A stretch of 64,000 nt of DNA from Acinetobacter tianfuensis (GTDB taxonomy: Bacteria; Pseudomonadota; Gammaproteobacteria; Pseudomonadales; Moraxellaceae): NCBI RefSeq assembly GCF_003611465.1, contig NZ_RAXV01000001.1, forward strand, positions 186,001 to 250,000. The letters run 5' to 3'. A program made the position numbers and the translations under genes. This document shows positions 8,604-18,416 of this stretch, in pieces; positions within the stretch are counted from its first letter, which is position 1, and every line of letters starts with the position of its first letter. Under the pieces are notes generated by a model. That model made no database searches. It saw only the letters and a list, made by a program, of their open reading frames with translations, and was not told the origin of the DNA.

Positions 8604-9758
8604 ATGATTCGTGATCAGGATTTACTGGAACAATTACTTGGAACAATTCGTGATTTTGTCAAAAATGAACTGGTGCCTTTGGAGCATCAAGTGGCAGAAA
8701 CCGATCAAATTCCTGAAAACATCGTACAACAAATGCGAGAACTTGGTTTATTTGGCTTAACCATTCCTGAAGAGTTTGGTGGTTTGGGCATTACCATGGA
8801 AGAAGAGGTCAATGTGGCGTTTGAGCTGGGTCATACCTCACCTGCATTTCGTTCTTTAATTGGGACAAATAACGGCATTGGTTCAAGTGGAATCATCATT
8901 GATGGTACGGATGAGCAAAAACAGAAATATCTGCCTAAGTATGCCAGTGGTGAAATTATTGGCTCATTCTGTTTAACTGAGCCCGATGCAGGTTCGGATG
9001 CTGCATCATTAAAAACTTCAGCAGTCAAAGATGGTGATTATTATATTTTAAATGGCACCAAGCGTTTTATTACCAATGCGCCACGTGCAGGTACATTTAC
9101 CGTGATGGCACGTACCAATCCAGAAATCAAAGGTGCATCAGGTATTTCAGCATTTTTGGTCGAAGCAGGCACAGCAGGTCTAAGCCTTGGGAAAATTGAT
9201 CAAAAAATGGGGCAAAAAGGTTCGCATACCTGTGATGTGATTTTTGAGAATTGCCGTGTCCATAAAGATCAATTGATTGGTGGCGTTGAAGGCGTAGGCT
9301 TTAAAACTGCCATGAAAGTCTTGGATAAGGGGCGTTTGCATATCGCTGCGTATAGCGTAGGCAGTGCGGAGCGTATGCTGGAAGATGCTTTGAATTATGC
9401 GATTGAGCGTAAACAGTTCGGTCAGCCGATTGCGAATTTCCAACTGATTCAAGCCATGTTAGCCGACTCAAAAGCCGAAATTTATGCTGCAAAATGTATG
9501 GTTTTAGACGCAGCTCGTCGTCGTGATTTAGGTGAAAATATCAGCACCGAAGCATCATGTGCCAAAATGTTTGCCACGGAAATGTGTGGACGAGTGGCAG
9601 ATCGTTGCGTACAGATTCATGGTGGGGCAGGTTATATCAGTGAATATGCGATTGAGCGTTTTTACCGTGATGTGCGTTTGTTCCGTTTGTATGAAGGCAC
9701 AACGCAGGTTCAGCAAATCATTATTGCCAAGAATATGATTAAAGCCGCAACAGCTTAA
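8604..9758 (+). CDS. Acyl-CoA dehydrogenase
   Basis: The 384-residue flavoenzyme starts at the ATG at 8604, preceded by a GAGGAG ribosome site; the frame runs slightly further upstream without one. It has the three-part acyl-CoA dehydrogenase fold: an N-terminal helical part, the middle domain with FCLTEPDAGSDAAS and RFITNAPRAG, and the C-terminal domain with ERKQFGQPIANFQ, IHGGAGYISEY and RLYEGTTQVQQIIIA, whose Glu is the probable catalytic base. It would make the 2,3-enoyl-CoA used by the divergent hydratase. It resembles DcaA- and glutaryl/short-chain-type dehydrogenases, and the substrate chain is not determined. Confidence 0.88.
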   Translation: MIRDQDLLEQLLGTIRDFVKNELVPLEHQVAETDQIPENIVQQMRELGLFGLTIPEEFGGLGITMEEEVNVAFELGHTSPAFRSLIGTNNGIGSSGIIIDGTDEQKQKYLPKYASGEIIGSFCLTEPDAGSDAASLKTSAVKDGDYYILNGTKRFITNAPRAGTFTVMARTNPEIKGASGISAFLVEAGTAGLSLGKIDQKMGQKGSHTCDVIFENCRVHKDQLIGGVEGVGFKTAMKVLDKGRLHIAAYSVGSAERMLEDALNYAIERKQFGQPIANFQLIQAMLADSKAEIYAAKCMVLDAARRRDLGENISTEASCAKMFATEMCGRVADRCVQIHGGAGYISEYAIERFYRDVRLFRLYEGTTQVQQIIIAKNMIKAATA

Positions 9759-9834
9759 TTTTTATGATGAGAGGTGGAGGGGTACTTCATCTCTTTTTCA
9801 GTCATCAAGGTTTTGACAATTAGGTTGATGGATA

Positions 9835-10506
9835 ATGATCAATAAAATTACAGGCGATATTGAAGCTGTTCTTAAACAAATTCCCGATGGTGCAACCATC
9901 ATGACCAGTGGTTTTGGTTTGGCAGGGCAACCGATTGAACTGATTGAAGCTTTAATTGATGCAGGTCCAAGAGAACTGACTTTAATTAATAATAATGCGT
10001 CTTCAAGTGAACGAGGCATTGCCAAATTATTATTGTCGGGTTTAGTCAAAAAAATAGTCTGTTCATTTCCGCGTTCGTCAGGTTCGACTTTATTTGGCGA
10101 GCTGTATCATGCAGGAAAAATTGAACTCGAACTTGTCCCTCAAGGCAATTTAGCCTGTCGTATTCAAGCTGCAGGAGCTGGTTTAGGCGCAGTATTTACT
10201 CCTACAGGCTATGGCACAAGCTTGGCGGAAGGTAAAGAAACTCGCACCATTCATGGTAAAAACTATGTTTTAGAATATCCTTTAAGTGCTGACTATGCCT
10301 TGATTTATGCCGATCAAGCTGACCGTTGGGGCAATCTCGTGTATCGCAAAGCTGCACGTAATTTTGGACCGATCATGGCAAAAGCAGTCAGCACCACCAT
10401 TGCACAGGTCAATGACATTGTAGAACTGGGCACATTCGATCCTGAAGCGATTATTACCCCCGGAATTTTTGTGCAGCATGTGGTGAAAGTGGAGGATATT
10501 GTATGA
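9835..10506 (+). CDS. 3-oxoacid (3-oxoadipate-type) CoA-transferase subunit A
   Basis: The 223-residue alpha subunit of a class I CoA-transferase carries DGATIMTSGFGLAGQPIELIEALID near the N-terminus and SFPRSSGSTLF in the middle, both typical of PcaI/DcaI/ScoA proteins. The enzyme moves CoA from succinyl-CoA to a carboxylic acid such as 3-oxoadipate or adipate. Its ATG overlaps no neighbour, but its stop overlaps the start of subunit B by 4 bp, so the two are translationally coupled. The product allows acid activation without ATP. Confidence 0.87.
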   Translation: MINKITGDIEAVLKQIPDGATIMTSGFGLAGQPIELIEALIDAGPRELTLINNNASSSERGIAKLLLSGLVKKIVCSFPRSSGSTLFGELYHAGKIELELVPQGNLACRIQAAGAGLGAVFTPTGYGTSLAEGKETRTIHGKNYVLEYPLSADYALIYADQADRWGNLVYRKAARNFGPIMAKAVSTTIAQVNDIVELGTFDPEAIITPGIFVQHVVKVEDIV

Positions 10507-11162
10507 GTTATAAAAAAAGATCACGCCATGAAATTGCCCAATTGATTGCACAAAATATTCCTGAAGGTACTTATGCCAATTTAGGCATTGGTTTACCCAC
10601 TTTAGTGGCTCAATATCTACCGAAAGACAAAGAAATTATTCTGCATTCTGAAAATGGCATCTTAGCTTTTGGTCCGCCACCTTTGCCAGAAGATGAAGAT
10701 ACCGATTTGATTAATGCAGGCAAAGAGTTGGTCACTTTAAAAGATGGTGGTTGTTTTATGCATCACGGTGATTCTTTTGACATTATGCGTGGCGGGCATC
10801 TAGACGTTTCAGTTTTAGGTGCATATCAAGTGGCAATCAATGGTGATTTAGCCAACTGGCATACAGGCAAGGATAAAGACGTTCCTGCGGTGGGTGGGGC
10901 GATGGATTTGGCAGTGGGTGCAAAATCGATTTATGTATGTATGGAACATACCACCAAAAATGGCATTGCCAAGATTGTTTCTAAACTGAGTTATCCCGTG
11001 ACAGGGCAGCAATGTGTAGACCGTATTTATACCGATTTATGTACCATCGAACTTAAAGACCAACAAGCTTATGTGACTGAAATGGTGAAAGGTTTAGCAT
11101 TTTCAGAATTACAAGCACTTACGGGTTGCCCTTTGATTTTCGCAATTGAATCAACACATTAA
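10503..11162 (+). CDS. 3-oxoacid (3-oxoadipate-type) CoA-transferase subunit B
   Basis: The 219-residue beta subunit shows the SENGILAFGP segment containing the catalytic Glu that forms the enzyme-CoA thioester. It also has GGHLDVSVLGAYQVA and ANWHTG, the usual PcaJ/DcaJ/ScoB signatures. It overlaps subunit A by 4 bp and must assemble with it into an active heteromer. Together with the flanking beta-oxidation genes it points to activation of an acid at the pathway entry, or of a 3-oxo acid further down. Confidence 0.87.
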   Translation: MSYKKRSRHEIAQLIAQNIPEGTYANLGIGLPTLVAQYLPKDKEIILHSENGILAFGPPPLPEDEDTDLINAGKELVTLKDGGCFMHHGDSFDIMRGGHLDVSVLGAYQVAINGDLANWHTGKDKDVPAVGGAMDLAVGAKSIYVCMEHTTKNGIAKIVSKLSYPVTGQQCVDRIYTDLCTIELKDQQAYVTEMVKGLAFSELQALTGCPLIFAIESTH

Positions 11163-11314
11163 AAAATAGCTTTTTCATATTTGAGTTCAATATGACCAAA
11201 TGATTATTTTGAGTGACTCAATGATAAAAACATATTTTTAAATGTGATGTATTGATGTCATGAAAAATAACCGTCAATTTTTAAAATTATTTACATAGTT
11301 ATAAGGATATCTCT

Positions 11315-12946
11315 ATGCAAGGCAATATGATGTTTCAACCGTTATTAATCAGCAGTTTAATTGAACATGCTGAACAATATCATGGTGATACTGAAATTAT
11401 CTCCAAAAATACCGATGGTTCTATGACGACCACGGATTGGAAACACATTTCTCGTCATGCTAAACAATTTGCACAATGTCTAAAAAATTTAAATGTAGAA
11501 CAAGGGCAGAAAGTCGCAACCATCGCATGGAATAATCATCGTCATTTAGAATCATGGTATGCCATTTCAGGCAGTGGATTGATCTGCCATACCATTAACC
11601 CACGTTTATTCCCTGAGCAATTGATTTACATCATCAATGATGCGCAAGATCAGGTGATTCTATTTGATAAGACATTTTTACCTTTAATTACAGGGGTTAA
11701 AGAACATATTTCATGTGTCAAACATTTTATTTGTCTGGATGATTATGATGAAGCCATTGTAGAAGCTCTACCAGAAGTCCTGTTTTATGATGATTTAATC
11801 CATGCACAAACAGCAGATTTTGTTTGGCCTCAGCTGGATGAACAATCGGCAAGTTCAATGTGTTATACCTCAGGGACAACAGGCAATCCTAAAGGTGTGT
11901 TGTATAGTCATCGTTCTACCGTTTTACACAGTTACGCAATCAGTCTGCCTGATTCTCTCAATTTATCCGCACAAGACGCAGTCTTGCCTGTCGTCCCAAT
12001 GTTCCATGTCAATGCTTGGGGCACACCTTATGCTGCGGCAATGGTTGGGGCAAAATTGGTGCTGCCAGGGCCAAAACTTGATGGAGAAAGTCTGGTCAGT
12101 TTAATTGATGAATATCAGGTCAGTATTGCTTTAGGTGTTCCAACCATTTGGCAAGGTTTATTGCAGGCTGCAAAACAGGTCGGCTCAACACTGTCAAGTA
12201 TGAATAGAAATGTTGTGGGTGGTTCAGCATGTCCGCCATCCATGATTGAAAGTTTTAAACATGATTTTCAGTGTGACACGATTCATGCTTGGGGAATGAC
12301 TGAAACCAGTCCATTAGGTACAGCCAATCAATTGAAAGCAAAACATGCGCAGTTGAGCCAAGCAGCGCAATTTAAATTAAGGCTGTCTCAAGGTCGTCCA
12401 CCATTTGGTGTGCAATTACGCTTGGCTTCTGAGGAAAATGGTACAGAAACTGTACTGAATGATGGTTGTACGGCAGGTAATTTACAGATCAAAGGGCATT
12501 GGATTGTCGAAAGTTATTATGGTCAAAAGCAGAATGCCTTAACTGAAGATGGCTGGTTTGATACAGGGGATATTGCAACTTTGAATGAAGATGGTTATCT
12601 CACCATCTGTGATCGTTCAAAAGATTTAATTAAGTCTGGCGGTGAATGGATTTCATCTGTGGAGTTGGAAAATATTGCCATCGCCCATCCCGATATTGAA
12701 GTGGCTGCGGTTATTGCTGCACAACATGAAAAATGGGATGAACGTCCAATTTTAATTGTAAAACCTGTGGCAAATAGTCAAGTGACTGAAATGGATATTA
12801 TTGAATTTTATTCAGATAAAATTGCCAAATGGCAAATTCCTGATCGAGTTGTTTTTGTAGACACGATGCCAATTGGAGGTACAGGGAAAATTTTGAAAAA
12901 GGATTTACGTGAACAGTTTGGTTCAGTACTGAGTAATATTGCTTAA
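11315..12946 (+). CDS. AMP-dependent acyl-CoA ligase (AlkK-like, medium/long-chain type)
   Basis: The 543-residue adenylate-forming enzyme has the P-loop MCYTSGTTGNPKGVLYSHRS (about residues 186-205), the A5 motif HAWGMTETSPLG, the A8 motif DGWFDTGDIA and SKDLIKSGGEWIS, and the C-terminal catalytic Lys in GGTGKILKKDLR. The layout is that of AlkK-type fatty acyl-CoA synthetases. A good ribosome site (AAGGA) precedes the ATG. It lies 152 bp after the CoA-transferase pair, so the cluster has two possible ways to make CoA thioesters. The true acid substrate is unknown. Confidence 0.85.
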   Translation: MQGNMMFQPLLISSLIEHAEQYHGDTEIISKNTDGSMTTTDWKHISRHAKQFAQCLKNLNVEQGQKVATIAWNNHRHLESWYAISGSGLICHTINPRLFPEQLIYIINDAQDQVILFDKTFLPLITGVKEHISCVKHFICLDDYDEAIVEALPEVLFYDDLIHAQTADFVWPQLDEQSASSMCYTSGTTGNPKGVLYSHRSTVLHSYAISLPDSLNLSAQDAVLPVVPMFHVNAWGTPYAAAMVGAKLVLPGPKLDGESLVSLIDEYQVSIALGVPTIWQGLLQAAKQVGSTLSSMNRNVVGGSACPPSMIESFKHDFQCDTIHAWGMTETSPLGTANQLKAKHAQLSQAAQFKLRLSQGRPPFGVQLRLASEENGTETVLNDGCTAGNLQIKGHWIVESYYGQKQNALTEDGWFDTGDIATLNEDGYLTICDRSKDLIKSGGEWISSVELENIAIAHPDIEVAAVIAAQHEKWDERPILIVKPVANSQVTEMDIIEFYSDKIAKWQIPDRVVFVDTMPIGGTGKILKKDLREQFGSVLSNIA

Positions 12947-13022
12947 GTAAGTGTGCTGCAGCACTAATTTGTGTAACTTAGGGAAATCCTATTTTTCAAA
13001 AGCCGTATGCAGCAAAGCTGTA

Positions 13023-13058
13023 AATAAAAAGCCCTAAATCATCAGGGCTTTTTATTTA
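13023..13058. terminator. Bidirectional terminator between acyl-CoA ligase and pirin genes
   Basis: AAAAAGCCCT / AGGGCTTTTT with an 8-nt loop and A/T arms on both sides serves both convergent genes. Confidence 0.85.
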
Positions 13059-13063
13059 CATCC

Positions 13064-13762
13064 TTAAGCGGCTTTTTCAGGCAGATCGAACCAGATCACT
13101 TGCGTATCTTCCAGAGCTTCAATTTCACTATGCTCTAGAAAGGCAATTGCGCCGCCAGTTTCAACCGTATGCTCCGCAATTTGCACCTTGCCTTCAACCA
13201 CATGCACATAGTTTAAATACTGCGTTTGCGCTACAGACAGTTTTTGACCTTTAGTCAGTACAGCTGTTTTTATTTCGGCATTTTGACGGATATGCATCGG
13301 CGCGTTTTCATTTGGCCCGCAAATCAAATGCCATTGGTTTGGCGCTTCGTGCGGATTTAAACGGATCTGCTGATAATTCGGTTTCGCATCACGCTCATTT
13401 GGTATGACCCAAATTTGCAGTAAATGAACGTGTTCATCGCCTTGGTTCATTTCACTGTGACGGATACCTGTACCAGCACTCATCAGCTGCCATTCACCAG
13501 CAGAAATGCCGCCATGATTGCCCATGCTGTCTTTATGGGTAATAGTGCCTTTGAGCACACAGGTCAAAATTTCCATATTGTCATGCGGGTGCTGGCCAAA
13601 ACCTTGATGACCATCAATCAGATCATCATTAATGACGCGCAGCGCACTGATCCCCATGTATTTAGGGTTATACCAGTTGCCAAATGAAAAGCTGTGTTTC
13701 GAATTTAACCAGCCAATATTGACATGACCGCGGTTTTCGCTTGGATGTAAGAACGCATTCAT
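13064..13762 (-). CDS. Pirin family protein (YhhW-like bicupin)
   Basis: The 232-residue protein is a bicupin of the pirin/YhhW family. The N-terminal cupin carries the metal-site residues in FGQHPHDNMEILT and GTGIRHSEMNQ, and NRGHVNIGWLNSKHSFSFGNWY opens the protein as in YhhW. Family members bind Fe or other metals, and some have quercetin 2,3-dioxygenase activity in vitro; the physiological role is unclear. It is a single-gene unit with its own terminator. Confidence 0.85.
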   Translation of the reverse strand: MNAFLHPSENRGHVNIGWLNSKHSFSFGNWYNPKYMGISALRVINDDLIDGHQGFGQHPHDNMEILTCVLKGTITHKDSMGNHGGISAGEWQLMSAGTGIRHSEMNQGDEHVHLLQIWVIPNERDAKPNYQQIRLNPHEAPNQWHLICGPNENAPMHIRQNAEIKTAVLTKGQKLSVAQTQYLNYVHVVEGKVQIAEHTVETGGAIAFLEHSEIEALEDTQVIWFDLPEKAA

Positions 13763-13870
13763 GGTGTTGTTCCTATCATATTTTTTAACTTGGGTTCATT
13801 TTACTGTTTTATTTAGACCTTTAAAGCGTCATATACATGATATTGTGTTGCGAAAATGAGACGGCGCCAT

Positions 13871-14965
13871 TTATCTTAACTTACAAAAAAGCTGTCGAAA
13901 TGCAGGCCATTTGTAGCTGATGCCTTGTTCATATTCTTTTAAAAACTTTGCATAAAGCACCGTTTGCTGCTGCAGCCAAGGATTGCCCCAGTGTACAGCT
14001 TTAGGTGCGGCCTTATCGTTAAATACCCAAAAGTCATTTAAACAGGAACTTGGCTCAGGCGTTTCGCCTCTTTGAGATTCACGGTACTCGTCTTCCATTT
14101 TTTCAGCATCAATTGCTTCATATTCTTCTTTTAGAGCCGCGCGTTCACTGGGGCTAAGCATATATTTTTGAGTGTGTTTACTCAGCTTACCGTGCTGATA
14201 GTCATACAGGTGTTCAATATCATAGGGCTTGATTGTGCGATATTCACCGGGCGTTTTGGTCTGATATTCAATAATATTGTTGTCATAATCGGCAGATTTT
14301 TCATTCAATTTTGGCCCGAAACTCATACCATTTTCAGGGTTTGGCGCGATAAAAGAGGTGCGGTGCAGCAGTTTGCCTTGTGCTGTTACTTCAATCAGCT
14401 CATAGCTGATACGGTAGGTATTGTCTGCAAACATACTATGCAATGAGGCATTGTGCTGTTTTTCAGCCAGTGTGAGGACATAGCGGCTTCGGAAAATCAG
14501 GATTAAGTTTTTGCCATGCTGCTGAATGCTGAAAAGTTGATGATCTTTCAGCTGATTTGGCAATTGAGGCTTTAAGTTCAGCGGCTGTTTGGATGAGCCG
14601 TAGGATTGTGTTAGCGCATAGAAATTCATATCTGCTAAACGGGTATAGAGCAATGCCGGATGTTTTGATTCGGAAAGCGGGTAGTAATACACAGCATTTT
14701 TGCCGTTAATGACAAAATAGCGCGGATGATGTAAATAGTTTTGCGATGAGTCCGTATGAGGATTATAGGTTTTATCTCTGATTTTTTTCTCATCTGACCA
14801 GTTTTCAGGGTAAGTCGAGTCATCGCCGTCTTCTAGCGAGGCATTTATATAAATGACATTTTTTTCTTCGATATCCAGTTCTGCATGCGCTGGAGTTAAT
14901 GCTGTAAAAATTAGACTCGAGGCAAAGCCTAAAGTGCAAAAAATCTGTTTTAAACTTGGTTTCAT
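13871..14965 (-). CDS. Exported protein of unknown function
   Basis: The 364-residue product begins with a clear Sec signal peptide (hydrophobic core FCTLGFASSLIFTALT, cleavage expected after AHA near residue 28). The rest is polar and globular, with repeated Tyr/Asp-rich strands, an acidic Glu-rich helix near residue 285 (SERAALKEEYEAIDAEKMED) and a single pair of Cys residues in the last third. No family motif is recognised. It is probably periplasmic. It lies immediately upstream, on the same strand, of nothing obvious; the next gene, the L,D-transpeptidase, is a separate unit with its own terminator. Confidence 0.7.
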   Translation of the reverse strand: MKPSLKQIFCTLGFASSLIFTALTPAHAELDIEEKNVIYINASLEDGDDSTYPENWSDEKKIRDKTYNPHTDSSQNYLHHPRYFVINGKNAVYYYPLSESKHPALLYTRLADMNFYALTQSYGSSKQPLNLKPQLPNQLKDHQLFSIQQHGKNLILIFRSRYVLTLAEKQHNASLHSMFADNTYRISYELIEVTAQGKLLHRTSFIAPNPENGMSFGPKLNEKSADYDNNIIEYQTKTPGEYRTIKPYDIEHLYDYQHGKLSKHTQKYMLSPSERAALKEEYEAIDAEKMEDEYRESQRGETPEPSSCLNDFWVFNDKAAPKAVHWGNPWLQQQTVLYAKFLKEYEQGISYKWPAFRQLFCKLR

Positions 14966-15047
14966 ATTGAACCTTAAATGATTTTTATCGTGATGTTTTG
15001 ATATTAATAAACATGCTGTATAACAGCAGTTTAAAATGCAGCGGCAT

Positions 15048-15082
15048 AAAAAAAGTGCTTTTCCCGAAAGAAAAGCACTTTA
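15048..15082 (-). terminator. Terminator of the L,D-transpeptidase gene
   Basis: Read on the minus strand, AAAGTGCTTTTC / GAAAAGCACTTT with a short loop is followed by a T-run. Confidence 0.85.
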
Positions 15083-15097
15083 ATTGTGTCTGAGCGA

Positions 15098-16321
15098 TTA
15101 TTCTAAGAATTTAACCGTAACGCCAGATTTTACTTTTTTACCTAAATCATTGGCATCCCAGTTTGTCAAACGGATACAGCCGTGTGATGCAGTTTTAGAA
15201 ATTGCAGACGGGTTTGGCGTACCGTGGATACCGAAAGATTTTTTGCTCAAGCCAATCCAGATGTTGCCTACTGGACCGTTTGGACCAGGCGGTAAAGACA
15301 GCGGTTTTGTGTTATTGCCTTGTACAAAGTTAGATGGAGAGTAACTGTACCAAGGGTTTGGCGCTACACCAGTCACTTTATAGGTGCCTGTTGGAGACGG
15401 TGTGCTTGCACTGCCGATGGTTGCAGGAAAAGAACCAATCATTTGATTGCGGCTGTTAAATAAATACAGCTGTTTAGCGCCTTTATGCGCCACAATTAAA
15501 TGAATGTCTTCAGGCACTTCATTGCGGATATTTGCAACAATAATTTTTTCGCCAGCTTTTTTGAATGTTGCTTTAGGATTCAGTTTTTTCAAAAAGTCTT
15601 CATCCATGTGGAACTTCTCACCCAGCATTTCAGTTACGCGGGTGTAATAGAGGCCTTTCATTTTTGCTTGAAGCGCATAGTCGCGCGGAATTGACTGTGC
15701 ATAAGGACCTTTGAGGTCTGCTTCAGTAATGGTGTATTCAATAAATGCAGGTTTGCTGCCTTGTTTCGCAATTAATGCATCCCAAGTTTCTTTAGTCAGA
15801 GTGCCTGTCGGTTTTAAACCGTTCATTTGCTGAAATGAAGCAATAGCCTTTAATGTATTTTTACCGCTTGTGCCGTCAATTGCGCCAGGAGAAGCATGTG
15901 CATTATTCAGCATAATATGTGCGCGGGCATAAACAGGGAATTGGCCTTTGCCAATATTGTCATACCAAGCTGCATTATTCAGATCATTTAAACCCCATGC
16001 TGCTTTTACGGCATTTGCAGGGGCAGCTGCTGCTGAAGACGCTGGCGCATCGCCAATAGCCGCATTTTTATCTTCTGTATTCTGCAGATTATTCAATGTG
16101 TCAGATGCTTGATTCAGATCTTGTTGTTCTTGTGCTGTAATATTGGCAGCTGGCGCAGATGCGGCATCAGCAGCTAAAGGATCAATAGGGTCTTGAACAG
16201 CGACATCCGTAATAACTTTTGGATTTAATGGTTGTTCAGCGGTAGATGCAGCAATAGCTGTACCAGCAAATATGCAACTTAAACTCAAAGCGAGCATTGT
16301 GCGAACGAACATAAAATTCAA
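15098..16321 (-). CDS. L,D-transpeptidase (YkuD domain) with peptidoglycan-binding domain
   Basis: The 407-residue protein begins with a signal peptide (TMLALSLSCIFAGTAIAAS) and an Ala/Pro-rich linker. A PG_binding_1 domain follows (about residues 145-190, SPGAIDGTSGKNTLKAIASF). The C-terminal YkuD catalytic domain has the HGTPNPSAI and ASHGCIRLTNWDA motifs, and Cys382 is the nucleophile. In the periplasm such enzymes form 3-3 crosslinks in peptidoglycan or attach lipoproteins to it. The start could also be the Met three codons downstream. It appears to be monocistronic. Confidence 0.9.
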   Translation of the reverse strand: MNFMFVRTMLALSLSCIFAGTAIAASTAEQPLNPKVITDVAVQDPIDPLAADAASAPAANITAQEQQDLNQASDTLNNLQNTEDKNAAIGDAPASSAAAAPANAVKAAWGLNDLNNAAWYDNIGKGQFPVYARAHIMLNNAHASPGAIDGTSGKNTLKAIASFQQMNGLKPTGTLTKETWDALIAKQGSKPAFIEYTITEADLKGPYAQSIPRDYALQAKMKGLYYTRVTEMLGEKFHMDEDFLKKLNPKATFKKAGEKIIVANIRNEVPEDIHLIVAHKGAKQLYLFNSRNQMIGSFPATIGSASTPSPTGTYKVTGVAPNPWYSYSPSNFVQGNNTKPLSLPPGPNGPVGNIWIGLSKKSFGIHGTPNPSAISKTASHGCIRLTNWDANDLGKKVKSGVTVKFLE

Positions 16322-16517
16322 CCTTAAGAATTATTTATTTACTATGTGAAAAAACTTTGCCAAGTATTACAGAAAAAAAAAGCCGATGCAGTATTTGTTT
16401 TGTGTAATTCTCATTTTTAGCATTGAGCCTGATCGTTTTTTAAAGAGCTTAGAAGTTACTAAAATCACAGCCTTTTTGTTATGATGGCTGAAATCTCGAA
16501 AACTGTTAGGAAAGTGC

Positions 16518-17588
16518 ATGACGACCTTAAAAAATGATCGTTTTCTGCGAGCCTTGTTACGCGAACCTGTTGATACAACACCAGTATGGATGATGCGTCA
16601 GGCTGGGCGATATTTGCCGGAATACCGCGCAACACGTGCTGCAGCAGGTGATTTCCTTTCACTGTGCAAAAATCAGGATTTTGCATGTGAGGTAACTTTA
16701 CAGCCTTTGCGCCGTTATGAGCTGGATGCTGCGATTCTTTTTTCAGATATTTTGACGGTGCCTGATGCATTAGGTTTAGGTCTGTATTTTGAAACTGGCG
16801 AAGGTCCAAAATTCCATAAAACGGTACGTACAGAACAAGACGTCGCAAATTTGCCTAAAATTAATGCCAAGTCTGATTTGGACTATGTCATGAACGCCGT
16901 AACAGCGATCCGTTCAGCATTGGGCGGGCAAGTGCCTTTAATTGGCTTTTCAGGCAGTCCTTGGACGCTGGCGACTTATATGGTTGAAGGCGGTTCAAGC
17001 AAAGATTTCCGCTTTACTAAAAATATGATGTACGCACAGCCTGAAGTCATGCATGCGCTGCTTGCGCATTTGGCTGATGCAGTGACAGATTATTTAAATG
17101 CGCAAATTGATGCAGGCGCTCAAGCCGTTCAGATTTTTGACAGCTGGGGCGGGGCTTTGGCGCACCGTGAATACATAGAGTTCTCTTTGAACTATATGCA
17201 AAGAATCGTCAGCGGTTTGCAGCGTGAAAAAGATGGCCGCAAAATTCCAGTAATTTTATTTACCAAAGGCGGCGGTCAGTGGCTGGAGCCAATGATTGCA
17301 ACGGGTGCAGATGCATTTGGCTTAGACTGGACAACCAATTTGCAAACTGCACGTCAGACCGCTGCAGGCCGCGCTGCGCTGCAAGGCAACTTAGACCCCG
17401 CGACTCTATATGGTTCGCCGGCGTCTATTGCCAAAGCAACCAAAGCGATGCTGGATGATGCTTATGCCAATGGTGAAAAAACGGGTTATGTGGCCAACTT
17501 AGGCCACGGCATTACGCAGTGGGTCGATCCAGAAAATCCGCGCGCATTTATTGATACTGTGCATGAGTACAGCGCGAAGTATTTATAA
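16518..17588 (+). CDS. hemE: Uroporphyrinogen decarboxylase
   Basis: The 356-residue cytosolic haem-pathway enzyme converts uroporphyrinogen III to coproporphyrinogen III. It has the hallmark [16 protein letters not shown] near residue 22, the [14 protein letters not shown] segment with the substrate-binding Asp, and [16 protein letters not shown]. The length matches bacterial HemE (about 354). A ribosome site (TTAGGAAAG) precedes the ATG. A small DUF817 membrane-protein gene follows after 30 bp and may be cotranscribed. Confidence 0.96.
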   Translation: MTTLKNDRFLRALLREPVDTTPVWMMRQAGRYLPEYRATRAAAGDFLSLCKNQDFACEVTLQPLRRYELDAAILFSDILTVPDALGLGLYFETGEGPKFHKTVRTEQDVANLPKINAKSDLDYVMNAVTAIRSALGGQVPLIGFSGSPWTLATYMVEGGSSKDFRFTKNMMYAQPEVMHALLAHLADAVTDYLNAQIDAGAQAVQIFDSWGGALAHREYIEFSLNYMQRIVSGLQREKDGRKIPVILFTKGGGQWLEPMIATGADAFGLDWTTNLQTARQTAAGRAALQGNLDPATLYGSPASIAKATKAMLDDAYANGEKTGYVANLGHGITQWVDPENPRAFIDTVHEYSAKYL

Positions 17589-17618
17589 GCGCACCGTGAG
17601 ATTGATTAGGATTCATTT

Positions 17619-18416
17619 GTGATTGCAATTTTTAAATCATGTTTTGAGTTCTCATATAAGGCAGCTTCGGCTGCCTTATTTGGGATACTGCTGTTGATTG
17701 CCTTTGCGCTGACCGCGTTTATGGGCAGCCATGAGTATTATGGCTTTTTCCGTTATGACTATTTGCTGTTTTATGCATTAATCATTCAAGTTTGCCTGCT
17801 GTGCCTGAAAATGGAGTCTTGGGCAGAAGCGAAAGTAATCGCCTTATTTCATATTGTGGCAATGGTTATGGAAATTTTCCTGACCCATCCGCAAATTGCA
17901 TCATGGCAGTACCCGCAGCCAGCAGTTTTTAAGCTGTGGACTGTGCCGCTGTTTGCCGGTTTTATGTATTCGGCTGTAGGCAGCTTTTTTGCACGTTCTT
18001 TAAGGCTGTATCAGGTTTCTTTTGAGAAGCTGCCGAGCTTTGCCAATATGATTGCTTTGGCAGTGCTGTCTTATATTAACTTTATGAGCAAATTTTTTAT
18101 TGCCGATTACCGAGCTTTGCTGTTTGTGTGGAGTGCAGTGATTTTCTGGAAAACTAAAATCACCTTTCGTTTGAATCAGCATCAAATTCGGCTGCCCATG
18201 CTGCCTGTTTTGGCGCTGTTGGCATTCCTCATTTGGATTGCAGAAAATATTAGCACCTTCTATCAAATTTGGCTGTATCCAACACAAGTGGATGCATGGC
18301 ATATGGTTGGCTGGGGTAAATTAGGTTCTTGGTATTTGCTGCTGCTGCTCAGTTTAGTGATGGTGCTGAAAATTTTAGGCCGCAGACAGAGCAATGGCAA
18401 TTGGCTGCTCAATTAA
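17619..18416 (+). CDS. DUF817 family membrane protein
   Basis: The 265-residue protein has about eight transmembrane segments and the DUF817 signature: HPQIASWQYPQPAVFKLWTVPLFAGFMYSAVGSF in the middle and a Trp-rich helix WAEAKVIALFHIVAMVMEIF before it. The start is GTG with an AGGA site at good spacing. DUF817 proteins (such as B. subtilis YoaT) have no established function. The gene follows hemE by 30 bp. Confidence 0.8.
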   Translation: MIAIFKSCFEFSYKAASAALFGILLLIAFALTAFMGSHEYYGFFRYDYLLFYALIIQVCLLCLKMESWAEAKVIALFHIVAMVMEIFLTHPQIASWQYPQPAVFKLWTVPLFAGFMYSAVGSFFARSLRLYQVSFEKLPSFANMIALAVLSYINFMSKFFIADYRALLFVWSAVIFWKTKITFRLNQHQIRLPMLPVLALLAFLIWIAENISTFYQIWLYPTQVDAWHMVGWGKLGSWYLLLLLSLVMVLKILGRRQSNGNWLLN

